A stretch of 8,185 bases of DNA, from assembly GCA_023430245.1 (NCBI GenBank), contig JAEZBA010000558.1, positions 1 to 8,185 on the forward strand, read 5' to 3'. The translations under genes and the position numbers were made by a program. Positions 1 to 5,440 of the stretch are shown here, piece by piece. Positions within the stretch are counted from its first letter, which is position 1; each line of letters opens with the position of its first letter. The notes under the pieces are model-generated. The model worked only from the letters and a program-made list of their open reading frames with translations. It was not told where the DNA came from and did no database searches. The DNA is from Pseudomonadota bacterium (GTDB lineage: Bacteria > Pseudomonadota > Alphaproteobacteria > Rhizobiales > Xanthobacteraceae).

Positions 1-574
1 GTTCCGCGCCCTCTTTGGCGACATCCTCGACCATCGCCTGCGGAATGACCACCGCTCCATCGTCGTCGGCGACGATCACGTCATTCGGAAAAATCGCGCA
101 GCCGCCGCATCCGATCGGCTCGTTCCAGCCGACGAAGGTCAGGCCGTTGACCGATGCGGGTGCGGCAATGCCAGAGCACCAGAGCGGCAGCCCGGTTTTG
201 AGGATCCCTGTCTTGTCGCGCATCACGCCATCGGTGACCAGCGCCTGCACGCCGCGCCTAACCATGCGCATGACGAGAATGTCGCCGAATATGCCGGCGC
301 TCTGCACGCCCATCGCGTCGGCAATGGCGATGCAGCCCTCCGGCATCGCCTCGATCGCCGCACGCGTCGAAATCGGCTTGCCCCAGCTTTCCGGCGTCGC
401 GAGATCCTCGCGCACCGGGACGAAGCGGAGCGTGAAAGCGGGTCCCACGACGCGCTTGCCACCAGGAACGAGCGGCATCGGTCCGCGCATCCAGCTGTGA
501 CGGATGCCGCGCTTGAGCAGGATCGTCGTGATGGTCCCGGTGGTGATGTGGCGCAGGTCATCGAGCGCACTCAT
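1..574 (-). CDS. RraA-like / HMG-CHA aldolase family protein, C-terminus cut by window edge
   Basis: The reading frame starts at the ATG complementary to 572-574 and stays open for 191 codons to the left edge, so the C-terminus is missing. The product begins MSALDDLRHITTGTITTILL and shows the RraA fold signature: a glycine-rich segment around residues 89-100 (GVQSAGIFGDIL) and DGVMRD at 115-120, where the Arg119-Asp120 pair matches the metal and substrate site of 4-hydroxy-4-methyl-2-oxoglutarate/4-carboxy-4-hydroxy-2-oxoadipate aldolases. The family also contains the E. coli RNase E inhibitor RraA (about 160 residues); this protein is already longer and belongs to the larger RraA-like group, often annotated as ribonuclease activity regulator without proof. 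AGGAAG lies 8 nt before this ATG; an in-frame ATG at 578-580 sits too close to it. It follows the transporter gene by 19 nt, so it is probably the operon's last or a late gene. Aldolase versus another carboxylate lyase cannot be decided here. Confidence 0.85.
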   Translation of the reverse strand, partial: MSALDDLRHITTGTITTILLKRGIRHSWMRGPMPLVPGGKRVVGPAFTLRFVPVREDLATPESWGKPISTRAAIEAMPEGCIAIADAMGVQSAGIFGDILVMRMVRRGVQALVTDGVMRDKTGILKTGLPLWCSGIAAPASVNGLTFVGWNEPIGCGGCAIFPNDVIVADDDGAVVIPQAMVEDVAKEGAE

Positions 575-593
575 TTGCATATCTTCCTATCGA

Positions 594-1157
594 TCAGGCC
601 GGGCCGAGATGCAGTCGCTCGTCGCGCCGCCGCAGATACATGATGAACGGTACGGCCAGCAGCACCATCCACGCCTTACCCACGACCTGTCCGGCCAGGA
701 ATTCAAGCGAGCCGAAAGCAAGCCACAGGAACACAATCGAATCCACGACAAGACCTACCATGCTCGATGCGATCACGGCCGCGATGAAGCGGCGCTCCTG
801 CAGGGGCGTGTAGACTGCGAGGTCGGCGAATTCGGAGATCAGGAACGCAGCCGCTGAAGCGGTGATGAGCGAGAGCGGCGCGACAAGCCCCGAAAGGCCG
901 GCGCCGATCAGGATCGCAGCGACTGCCGCAGCAACGCCCAGCCGCCGATGCAGCAGGTCACGCAGCACCAGCGCGACGCCAACCATCAAAACGCCGGATG
1001 GCGCCATCAGTCCCGGCGCGACCGGGATGAGGCAAGGTCCATCACGCGTGCAGACCGTGCCGACATTATAGATCATCCAGTTCGCCACTGGGATCGTCAG
1101 GCAGAACAACAGAAAAAACACCGAGCCCTCGACCCAGCGGCGCGTCTCGTTCGTCAT
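594..1157 (-). CDS. yhhQ: Queuosine precursor transporter, YhhQ/VUT (DUF165) family
   Basis: The 187-residue product is an inner-membrane protein with about six hydrophobic segments (near 12-30, 49-66, 74-93, 98-116, 123-148 and 152-174). Family-typical features are the PSG...RDLLHRRLG stretch at 53-74, the AFLISEFADLAVYTPL stretch at 104-119, and VVDSIVFLWLAFG at 137-149. E. coli YhhQ of this family imports the queuosine precursors preQ0 and preQ1. The start ATG (1155-1157) overlaps the queC stop as ATGA, which implies translational coupling. An in-frame ATG 12 nt upstream (1167-1169) directly abuts the AGAGGA motif, so it is less likely; AGAGGA is 12 nt from the chosen ATG, slightly long. 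The frame could open further upstream (to 1241), but that part lies inside queC and has no family character. The protein is shorter than E. coli YhhQ (about 220 residues), mostly at the N-terminus. Adjacency to queC supports a queuosine role over the older generic label of integral membrane protein. Confidence 0.87.
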   Translation of the reverse strand: MTNETRRWVEGSVFFLLFCLTIPVANWMIYNVGTVCTRDGPCLIPVAPGLMAPSGVLMVGVALVLRDLLHRRLGVAAAVAAILIGAGLSGLVAPLSLITASAAAFLISEFADLAVYTPLQERRFIAAVIASSMVGLVVDSIVFLWLAFGSLEFLAGQVVGKAWMVLLAVPFIMYLRRRDERLHLGPA

Positions 1158-1870
1158 TGACGTTTGCATTCCTCTTTCCATTTGGCATAGCCGGCCGCGC
1201 GCAATTCGCAGGCCGGACATTCGCCGCAACCATAACCCCAATCATGGCGGCGCGAGCGGTCGCCGCGATAGCAGCTATGCGTCAGTTCGACGACCGCCTG
1301 CACCAGCCGCTCTCCGCCGATCTCCTGCGCCAGCGCGAAGGTGGCGGACTTGTCGATCCACATCAGCGGCGTATGCACCACGAATCGCCGGTCCATGCCA
1401 AGCGTCAGCGCGACCTGCATCGCCTTGATGGTGTCGTCCCGGCAATCCGGGTAGCCGGAATAATCGGTTTCGCACATCCCCGCGACCAGATGCCGGGCGC
1501 CGCGGCGGTAGGCCAGCGCCGCAGCAAAGGTGAGGAACACCAGGTTGCGGCCAGGCACGAAGGTCGTCGGCAGACCGCTGTCTGCCATTTCGATTGCGAC
1601 ATCGCGGGTCAGCGCGGTGTCTGAAATCTGACCGAGCGAGGCGAGATCGATCATGTGATCGTCGCCCAGACGAGGCGCCCAGGCCGGATCGAGCCCGCGC
1701 AGAGCGTCGCGCAAGGCCGGCCTGACATCCAGTTCCACGACATGCCTCTGACCATACTGGAAGCCGACGGTTTCGACCGTTTCGAACCGCTGCAAGGCCC
1801 AGGCCAGACAGACCGTCGAGTCCTGCCCGCCGGAAAACAGCACCAGAGCGGTTTCGCCGCTCAGTCCCAT
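1154..1870 (-). CDS. queC: 7-cyano-7-deazaguanine (preQ0) synthase QueC
   Basis: QueC converts 7-carboxy-7-deazaguanine to preQ0 with ATP and ammonia, a cytosolic step in making queuosine for tRNA. The 238-residue product has the PP-loop ATP-binding motif SGGQDST at residues 13-19, FQYGQRH at about 37-43, the family stretch VPGRNLVFLTFAAALA near 104-119, and a C-terminal zinc site formed by Cys200, Cys215, Cys218 and Cys221 (C-x14-CxxCxxC). Length and motif order match bacterial QueC, so this is the tRNA-pathway enzyme rather than the QueC-like QatC of phage-defence loci. The ATG (1868-1870) lies inside the last codons of the upstream reductase, 10 bp of overlap, with no strong Shine-Dalgarno, which suggests coupled translation. 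The stop overlaps the transporter start. The other queuosine genes (queD, queE, queF, tgt, queA) are not in the window. Confidence 0.96.
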   Translation of the reverse strand: MGLSGETALVLFSGGQDSTVCLAWALQRFETVETVGFQYGQRHVVELDVRPALRDALRGLDPAWAPRLGDDHMIDLASLGQISDTALTRDVAIEMADSGLPTTFVPGRNLVFLTFAAALAYRRGARHLVAGMCETDYSGYPDCRDDTIKAMQVALTLGMDRRFVVHTPLMWIDKSATFALAQEIGGERLVQAVVELTHSCYRGDRSRRHDWGYGCGECPACELRAAGYAKWKEECKRQ

Positions 1871-2697
1871 TTCGGCGACCAGGCCCAGTCGACCAGCCGT
1901 CCGCCGGCATGCGCAAGCCTGCCGATCTCTGCCATTTCCGCCTCGGTCAGACTGAAATCGAAGATCGCGATATTCTCGGACAGCCGCTCAACCTTGCTGG
2001 TGCGCGGGATTGCACCGACGCCTTGCTGGACCAGCCAACGCAACGAAACCTGCGCGCCAGTCTTCCCATACGGCTTGCCGATGCGGGTGAGCACGGAGTC
2101 ACTTTTCGTGCTGCCTTTGGCGATTGGAGAATAGGCCACTGCCGCCATGCCATGGGCGCGGCACGCGGCCAGAACCTTGGACTGGTCGAGATAGGGATGA
2201 AACTCGAACTGGTTGCAGACCAGTCGCTCGCCCGACAGACGACTCGCCTCATCGAGCAAAGCCACCGTATAATTCGACACACCGATATTACGTACCAGAC
2301 CGTCGCGCTTCATCTCGACCAGCGCGTCAATGGTCTCGGCCAGCGGAACGCCCTTGTTGGGCCAATGCAGCAGAAGCAGATCGATCTCGCCGAGCCGCAA
2401 CGCGCCAACGGATTCCTTCACCGATCGTACCAGCAGCATCGGCGCGAGATTGTCGGGTGAAACCTTGGTGGTGACGAACACCTCCTCGCGCTTGATGCCC
2501 GAGGCGCGGATGCCCTCGCCCACGTCGCGTTCATTGCCGTACATCTGTGCGGTGTCGAAATGCCGGTAGCCCAACCGCACCGCCTGCTCCACGATGCGCG
2601 CGCAATCGCGCCCGCGCAGTTCCCAGGTTCCAAGACCGATGGCGGGGATATGGGCGCCCTTGGCGTCGAGATACATCATCGCGGTCAGTTGTCCCAT
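1861..2697 (-). CDS. Aldo/keto reductase B, DkgB-like (2,5-diketo-D-gluconate reductase type)
   Basis: An NAD(P)H-dependent carbonyl reductase with a single (beta/alpha)8 barrel of 278 residues. The catalytic tetrad is complete: Asp48 and Tyr53 (in YRHFDTAQMYGNE), Lys78 (TTKV) and His111 (LLLLHWP). IPRTSK near residue 227 is the usual cofactor-phosphate loop, and the C-terminus ends SPKWD, like the APEWD end of E. coli DkgB. The real substrate is unknown; DkgB-type enzymes reduce 2,5-diketo-D-gluconate and also methylglyoxal and other aldehydes. The frame is open to 2991, but the extra N-terminus is antisense noise over the neighbouring reductase. The ATG at 2695-2697 lies inside the SPKWD codons of reductase A; ATGs at 2677-2679 and 2674-2676 give an N-terminus that aligns better with reductase A and are real alternatives. 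No start has a good ribosome site, so coupling to the upstream gene is likely. A paralogue of its neighbour, clearly diverged. Confidence 0.9.
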   Translation of the reverse strand: MGQLTAMMYLDAKGAHIPAIGLGTWELRGRDCARIVEQAVRLGYRHFDTAQMYGNERDVGEGIRASGIKREEVFVTTKVSPDNLAPMLLVRSVKESVGALRLGEIDLLLLHWPNKGVPLAETIDALVEMKRDGLVRNIGVSNYTVALLDEASRLSGERLVCNQFEFHPYLDQSKVLAACRAHGMAAVAYSPIAKGSTKSDSVLTRIGKPYGKTGAQVSLRWLVQQGVGAIPRTSKVERLSENIAIFDFSLTEAEMAEIGRLAHAGGRLVDWAWSPKWD

Positions 2698-3509
2698 TTC
2701 GGCGATTGCGGAGGCTTCACGATGCGGCCGTCCGGCTCGGCAAGATTGCGGATCGCCGTCATTTCCGACTCCGCCAGCATGAAATCGAAAATGTCGACAT
2801 TGGCCTTGAGTTTTTCCGGCGTGGCGGTGCGCGGGATCGGGATCACGCCCTCCTGCACCAGGAAGCGGAGGGCGATCTGTGCCTCGCTCTTGTTGTGCGT
2901 CTTGGCGATGCGCTCCAGCACCGCATTGCCCGGAATCCGTCCGCGCCCCAGCGGACAATAACCGGTCACCGAAATTCCGCGGCCCTTGCAATAGGCCAGG
3001 ATGGTGCGGTGATCGAGAAACGGATGGGTCTCAATCTGATTGTTGACGATCGGCTCGTCGGCGAGCTTCTCGGCTTCTTCAAGCAGTGCCATGGTGAAAT
3101 TGGCGACGCCGATATGGCGGGCTTGGCCATTGCGTTTGGCCTTGCACAAGGCGGGCATATAGACCGACGGCGGAATATCCGGATTCGGCCAATGGATCAG
3201 CAGAAGGTCTACGTAAGGAAGGTCGAGCCGTTTCAGGCTGGCCTCGACCGACGCCTCGAAGTCGCCGGGGGCAAGATCGGTGTGACGGACCTTGGTTGTC
3301 AGAAAGATCTCGTCGCGCGACACGCCGGATTTGCGGATACCCTCCCCGACCTCGGCCTCGTTGTCATAGAAGGCGGCGGTGTCGATATGCCGATAGCCCA
3401 TTTTCAGGGCAGCGGCGACTGCCTCGACACAGATGTCGCCCTTCAGCGTCATCGTGCCGAGCCCAATGGCCGGAATCCGCGCCCCCTTGACTTCGACCAC
3501 TGGAACCAT
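2685..3509 (-). CDS. Aldo/keto reductase A, DkgB-like (2,5-diketo-D-gluconate reductase type)
   Basis: A 274-residue aldo/keto reductase, full length for the DkgA/DkgB group. The tetrad residues are Asp43 and Tyr48 (YRHIDTAAFYDNE), Lys73 (LTTKV) and His106 (LLLIHWP). Other family features are IPAIGLGT at 12-19, the VGEGIR segment, NNQIETHPFL near 165, IPIPRTATPEKL near 226, and the C-terminal SPKWDN. It should reduce aldehydes or ketones with NAD(P)H in the cytosol; the substrate cannot be read from sequence. The start ATG (3507-3509) is preceded by AGGGGGCG at good spacing and gives the canonical N-terminus MVPVVEVKGARIPAIG. The frame stays open to a TTG at 3602 overlapping the qorB stop, but those 31 residues have no reductase character. 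It is the first gene of the minus-strand unit leading to queC; 89 nt separate it from qorB, room for a promoter. Its tail overlaps the next reductase by 13 bp. Confidence 0.93.
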   Translation of the reverse strand: MVPVVEVKGARIPAIGLGTMTLKGDICVEAVAAALKMGYRHIDTAAFYDNEAEVGEGIRKSGVSRDEIFLTTKVRHTDLAPGDFEASVEASLKRLDLPYVDLLLIHWPNPDIPPSVYMPALCKAKRNGQARHIGVANFTMALLEEAEKLADEPIVNNQIETHPFLDHRTILAYCKGRGISVTGYCPLGRGRIPGNAVLERIAKTHNKSEAQIALRFLVQEGVIPIPRTATPEKLKANVDIFDFMLAESEMTAIRNLAEPDGRIVKPPQSPKWDN

Positions 3510-3538
3510 TCGCACGCCCCCTATTTCAATCGCGCGGG

Positions 3539-3567
3539 AGAATGCCGTGCCGGACGGCCGCTGCCAA
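3539..3567 (-). promoter_or_regulatory. Possible sigma-70-like promoter for the reductase-queC operon
   Basis: On the minus strand TTGGCA (3567-3562, five of six matches to TTGACA) is followed after 17 nt by CATTCT (3544-3539, a poor -10, three of six). Transcription would start near 3532, giving a leader of about 23 nt before the ATG at 3509 with the GGGGG ribosome site in it. Spacing is right but the -10 is weak and the region is GC-rich, so this is a low-confidence call. The alternative is read-through from qorB; no T-run terminator separates them. Confidence 0.25.
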
Positions 3568-3598
3568 GCGTGACCGCAAACCGCCCGGGAAAACTCGA

Positions 3599-4471
3599 TC
3601 AACCGGCAAGAGCGGCAGCCACAGATCGCGCCATGGGTGTGGTCGGACGTCCGATCAGGATGCTCAACTGCCGTCCGTCGTTGAAAAGCGAATCGTTCGC
3701 GGACTTTGCGGAGCTTTCGGCAATCAGCCCGGCAAACGCTTCCGGCAAACCGACATTTTGCAGTGCGGCCTTGTATTCAGGCTCCGGCATATCCCGGTAG
3801 ATAACCGGCTTACCGGATTCCCGCGCGATCTCGGCCGCGTAGTCCGAAAGTGTAAAGCTCGTATCGCCCGCAAGCTCGTAGATTTTGCCGGCCTGACTCT
3901 CGCGACTTGACAGCACCGCCGCTGCGGCGGCTGCATAATCGGCGCGCGCGGCGGATGAGATGCGTCCATTCTGCGCCGAACCCAGCACGGCACCATGCTG
4001 AACGGCCGCAGCGATATTGCCGGTATAGTTTTCCGTATACCAACCGTTACGCAGCAACACGAATGGAAGGCCGGACGCGCGGATCAGCGCTTCGGTCTCG
4101 CGATGTTCCGCAGCCAATGCAAGCGGGCTGACATCCGCATGCAATATGCTCGTATAGGCCAGGAGCCTGACGTGAGCTGCCTTCGCGGCATCGATGACAT
4201 TGCGATGCTGCGGCACGCGCCGCCCGACCTCGCTCGATGAAATCAGCAACAGCTTGTCGACGCCATGCAGCGCCGTTCCTAGACTCGCAGGGTCGTCATA
4301 ATTGGCAACACGCAGTTCGACGCCGCGATCAGCCAGATCCTGTGCCGCAGTCGCATTGCGGACGAGGCCGACCACGCGAACGCCCGGCGTCAATTGGAGC
4401 AGGTCGGCAAGGACAAGCCGCCCTAACTCGCCAGTCGCGCCAGTCACAGCGATCGTTTCAGAAATTGTCAT
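3599..4471 (-). CDS. qorB: NAD(P)H:quinone oxidoreductase 2, NmrA-like atypical SDR (QorB/YtfG)
   Basis: The 290-residue product matches E. coli QorB (YtfG) almost motif for motif. It has the Rossmann nucleotide loop GATGELG at 11-17, VVGLVRN near 33-39, KLLLISSSEVGRRVPQHRNVIDAAKAA around 73-98, YTSILHADVSPL near 106-117, LLRNGWYTENY near 139-149, and the C-terminal LIGRPTT. QOR2 enzymes reduce quinones with NADPH in the cytosol and help against quinone and redox stress. The ATG (4469-4471) has CTGGAG 7 nt upstream on the coding strand. It is divergent from an HxlR regulator across 77 bp that holds tandem operator-like boxes, the same arrangement as ytfG/ytfH in E. coli and qor2/qorR in Corynebacterium glutamicum. 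Autoregulated control by that neighbour is therefore the likely regulation. Assignment to the family is firm; the physiological quinone is not known. Confidence 0.95.
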   Translation of the reverse strand: MTISETIAVTGATGELGRLVLADLLQLTPGVRVVGLVRNATAAQDLADRGVELRVANYDDPASLGTALHGVDKLLLISSSEVGRRVPQHRNVIDAAKAAHVRLLAYTSILHADVSPLALAAEHRETEALIRASGLPFVLLRNGWYTENYTGNIAAAVQHGAVLGSAQNGRISSAARADYAAAAAAVLSSRESQAGKIYELAGDTSFTLSDYAAEIARESGKPVIYRDMPEPEYKAALQNVGLPEAFAGLIAESSAKSANDSLFNDGRQLSILIGRPTTPMARSVAAALAG

Positions 4472-4484
4472 AGGAGGACTCCAG

Positions 4485-4517
4485 GTCTATATATGAGACT
4501 TAGTCCACTTATGAGAC
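4485..4517. promoter_or_regulatory. Tandem 15-bp boxes, probable HxlR operator between qorB and its regulator
   Basis: Box 1 is GTCTATATATGAGAC (4485-4499) and box 2 is GTCCACTTATGAGAC (4503-4517). They agree at 12 of 15 positions and are repeated exactly 18 bp apart in the same orientation. Each is an interrupted inverted repeat: GTCT-N7-AGAC is perfect in box 1, and GTCC-N7-AGAC has one mismatch in box 2. The 4-N7-4 layout is the one known for the HxlR-family YodB box (TACT-N7-AGTA) of Bacillus subtilis, with different bases. A short palindrome GACTTAGTC (4497-4505) bridges the boxes. Box 1 begins 14 bp before the qorB start codon, so binding there would block qorB transcription. The assignment to this regulator is inference from position. 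Confidence 0.6.
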
Positions 4518-4530
4518 CCATTCGAATTGT

Positions 4531-4539
4531 GGAAGGAGG
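4531..4539 (+). promoter_or_regulatory. Strong Shine-Dalgarno that selects the GTG start of the HxlR gene
   Basis: GGAAGGAGG ends 9 nt before the GTG at 4549. It is the strongest ribosome site in the window and favours this start over the ATG at 4624, which has only GGAG with a 4-nt gap. Confidence 0.6.
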
Positions 4540-4548
4540 CAGATTTCC

Positions 4549-4986
4549 GTGACCGGGTTACGCGCCAATAACCTCCGCTTGGCTCATGAGAGCCTTGCAA
4601 AGCGGTTCGGCGCCTGGAGTGCCATGAAATTCGACCCGGTGCGGTGTCCGGTGCGGAGTATCCTGGACCACCTCGGCGACAAATGGACGACGCTGATTGT
4701 CGTCGTGCTGGCGCTCAAGCCGCATCGCTTCAGCGAGATACGCCGCGCAATCCCGGACATTTCCAAACGGATGCTGACACAGACGCTGCGTAACCTCGAG
4801 CGCGACGGGTTGATCGCGCGCCGCGTGTTTCCGACCAAGCCGCCAAGCGTCGACTATCGTCTGACCGATCTCGGAGAGTCGCTGCTGGAACCGTTGGTGA
4901 CGTTGATCGCCTGGGCTGAGAAAACCCAGAGTAAAATCGCCGCCGCGCGCGTTGCCTACGATGCGGCGGACGCGGAGCGAGACTGA
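4549..4986 (+). CDS. HxlR/DUF24-family winged-helix regulator, single cysteine
   Basis: A 145-residue DNA-binding protein. The HxlR signature CPVRSILDHLGDKWTTLIV runs from residue 33; FSEIRRAIPDISKRMLTQTLRNLERDGLIAR at about 62-92 is the recognition helix-turn-helix and wing, and VDYRLTDLGESLLEPL follows. Cys33 is the only cysteine. In relatives such as YodB, HypR and QorR the conserved N-terminal cysteine is the thiol sensor for diamide, quinones or hypochlorite, so the same is likely here. The GTG start is supported by the strong ribosome site upstream and adds 25 residues before the usual family start; a start at ATG 4624 would give 120 residues with the cysteine at position 8. It is divergent from qorB with tandem boxes between them and is the obvious candidate to repress both genes. 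Orthologous position to E. coli ytfH. It converges on the XRE gene with an 11-nt gap and no visible terminator. Confidence 0.92.
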   Translation: MTGLRANNLRLAHESLAKRFGAWSAMKFDPVRCPVRSILDHLGDKWTTLIVVVLALKPHRFSEIRRAIPDISKRMLTQTLRNLERDGLIARRVFPTKPPSVDYRLTDLGESLLEPLVTLIAWAEKTQSKIAAARVAYDAADAERD

Positions 4987-4997
4987 ATCACGTCAGA

Positions 4998-5345
4998 CTA
5001 ATGCTTCTTGCCGAGAACTTCGAACGCCACCGCGGGTGCGCCTTCGATAACGCGCAGCAACGCACGCGCGGGACCGCGCGGCGAACGCTTCCCCTGTTCC
5101 CAGTTTCGAACGGTCTCGACGGGGACACCGATGCGGGCGGCAAACTCCGCCTGCGTCATGCGCGCCGCCGCGCGGATGGCGCGAGCGTAAGCCGCATCGC
5201 CTCCGGCGGGACCGGGTGCTGCGGTCGCAGCGAATTGCGGGAAATGGCTGGTCTCGGACACCGTCCGTTCGCCGCCATCGGGAAGAATTTCGACGATGCG
5301 GCCGTCAGCCTTGAGGCGCAATCGCAGATCGGGCTTTCCAGTCAT
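4998..5345 (-). CDS. Small XRE-family (HigA/NadS-like) helix-turn-helix protein
   Basis: A predicted cytosolic DNA-binding protein of 115 residues. The C-terminal half has a Cro/cI-type domain: YARAIRAAARMTQAEFAARIGVPVETV at about 53-79, then RNWEQGKRSPRGPARALLRVI to 100. The WEQGKR.P.GPARALL ending is typical of antitoxin-like regulators of the HigA/NadS type that pair with RelE/HigB toxins. No toxin gene lies on either side, so it is either an orphan or a plain regulator. The N-terminal 40 residues (LRLRLKADGRIVEILPDG) look like a short beta-strand region I do not recognise. The chosen ATG (5343-5345) has no strong ribosome site. The frame is open to 5444, and a GTG at 5358-5360 is an alternative, but the longer N-terminus looks non-coding. 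Function and target are unknown; self-repression at a nearby palindrome is possible. Confidence 0.72.
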   Translation of the reverse strand: MTGKPDLRLRLKADGRIVEILPDGGERTVSETSHFPQFAATAAPGPAGGDAAYARAIRAAARMTQAEFAARIGVPVETVRNWEQGKRSPRGPARALLRVIEGAPAVAFEVLGKKH

Positions 5346-5358
5346 GCCCGTATGATCC

Positions 5359-5389
5359 ACGCAATCGTTCAATGAACCATTAACGCAAT
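5359..5389. promoter_or_regulatory. Possible operator upstream of the XRE gene
   Basis: GTTCAATGAAC (5367-5377) is an 11-bp palindrome with 5-bp arms around one central base. It is flanked by two direct copies of ACGCAAT (5359-5365 and 5383-5389), 24 bp apart. The site starts 14 bp before the XRE start codon, where an autoregulated XRE repressor would bind. The 95-bp gap (5346-5440) contains no other clear feature and no convincing -35/-10 pair. Chance occurrence is not excluded. Confidence 0.35.
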
Positions 5390-5440
5390 GGCTCGGTGGC
5401 TGCGCGCGTTTCAAATCCGCATTGTCCGCGTCATCGACGA

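Noticed and set aside
223..570. 115-codon minus-strand frame inside the RraA-like gene
   Set aside because: Arg/Ser-rich shadow in another frame of a gene with clear family motifs.
1154..1870. QueC as part of a phage-defence (Qat-like) or DNA deazaguanine modification system
   Set aside because: Its length, PP-loop and CxxCxxC zinc site are those of canonical QueC, and no QatA, QatB, QatD, Dpd or nuclease gene is nearby.
2698..2991. N-terminal extension of reductase B to residue 376 in total
   Set aside because: The added residues lie on the same strand inside reductase A in another frame and have no reductase character; the barrel starts at IPAIGLGT just after 2679.
3543..3557. Hairpin GCCGT-GCCGG-ACGGC as a terminator after qorB
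   Set aside because: The 5-bp stem has no T-run on either strand and overlaps a possible promoter; such stems are common in GC-rich DNA.
3510..3602. N-terminal extension of reductase A from a TTG overlapping the qorB stop (TTGA)
   Set aside because: The 31 extra residues do not resemble the family, while ATG 3507-3509 has a good ribosome site and gives the normal N-terminus. Coupling to qorB remains possible but is not needed.
2547..3800. 417-codon plus-strand frame across both reductases and the end of qorB
   Set aside because: Antisense to two genes with complete catalytic tetrads; it spans three unrelated genes and has shadow-frame composition.
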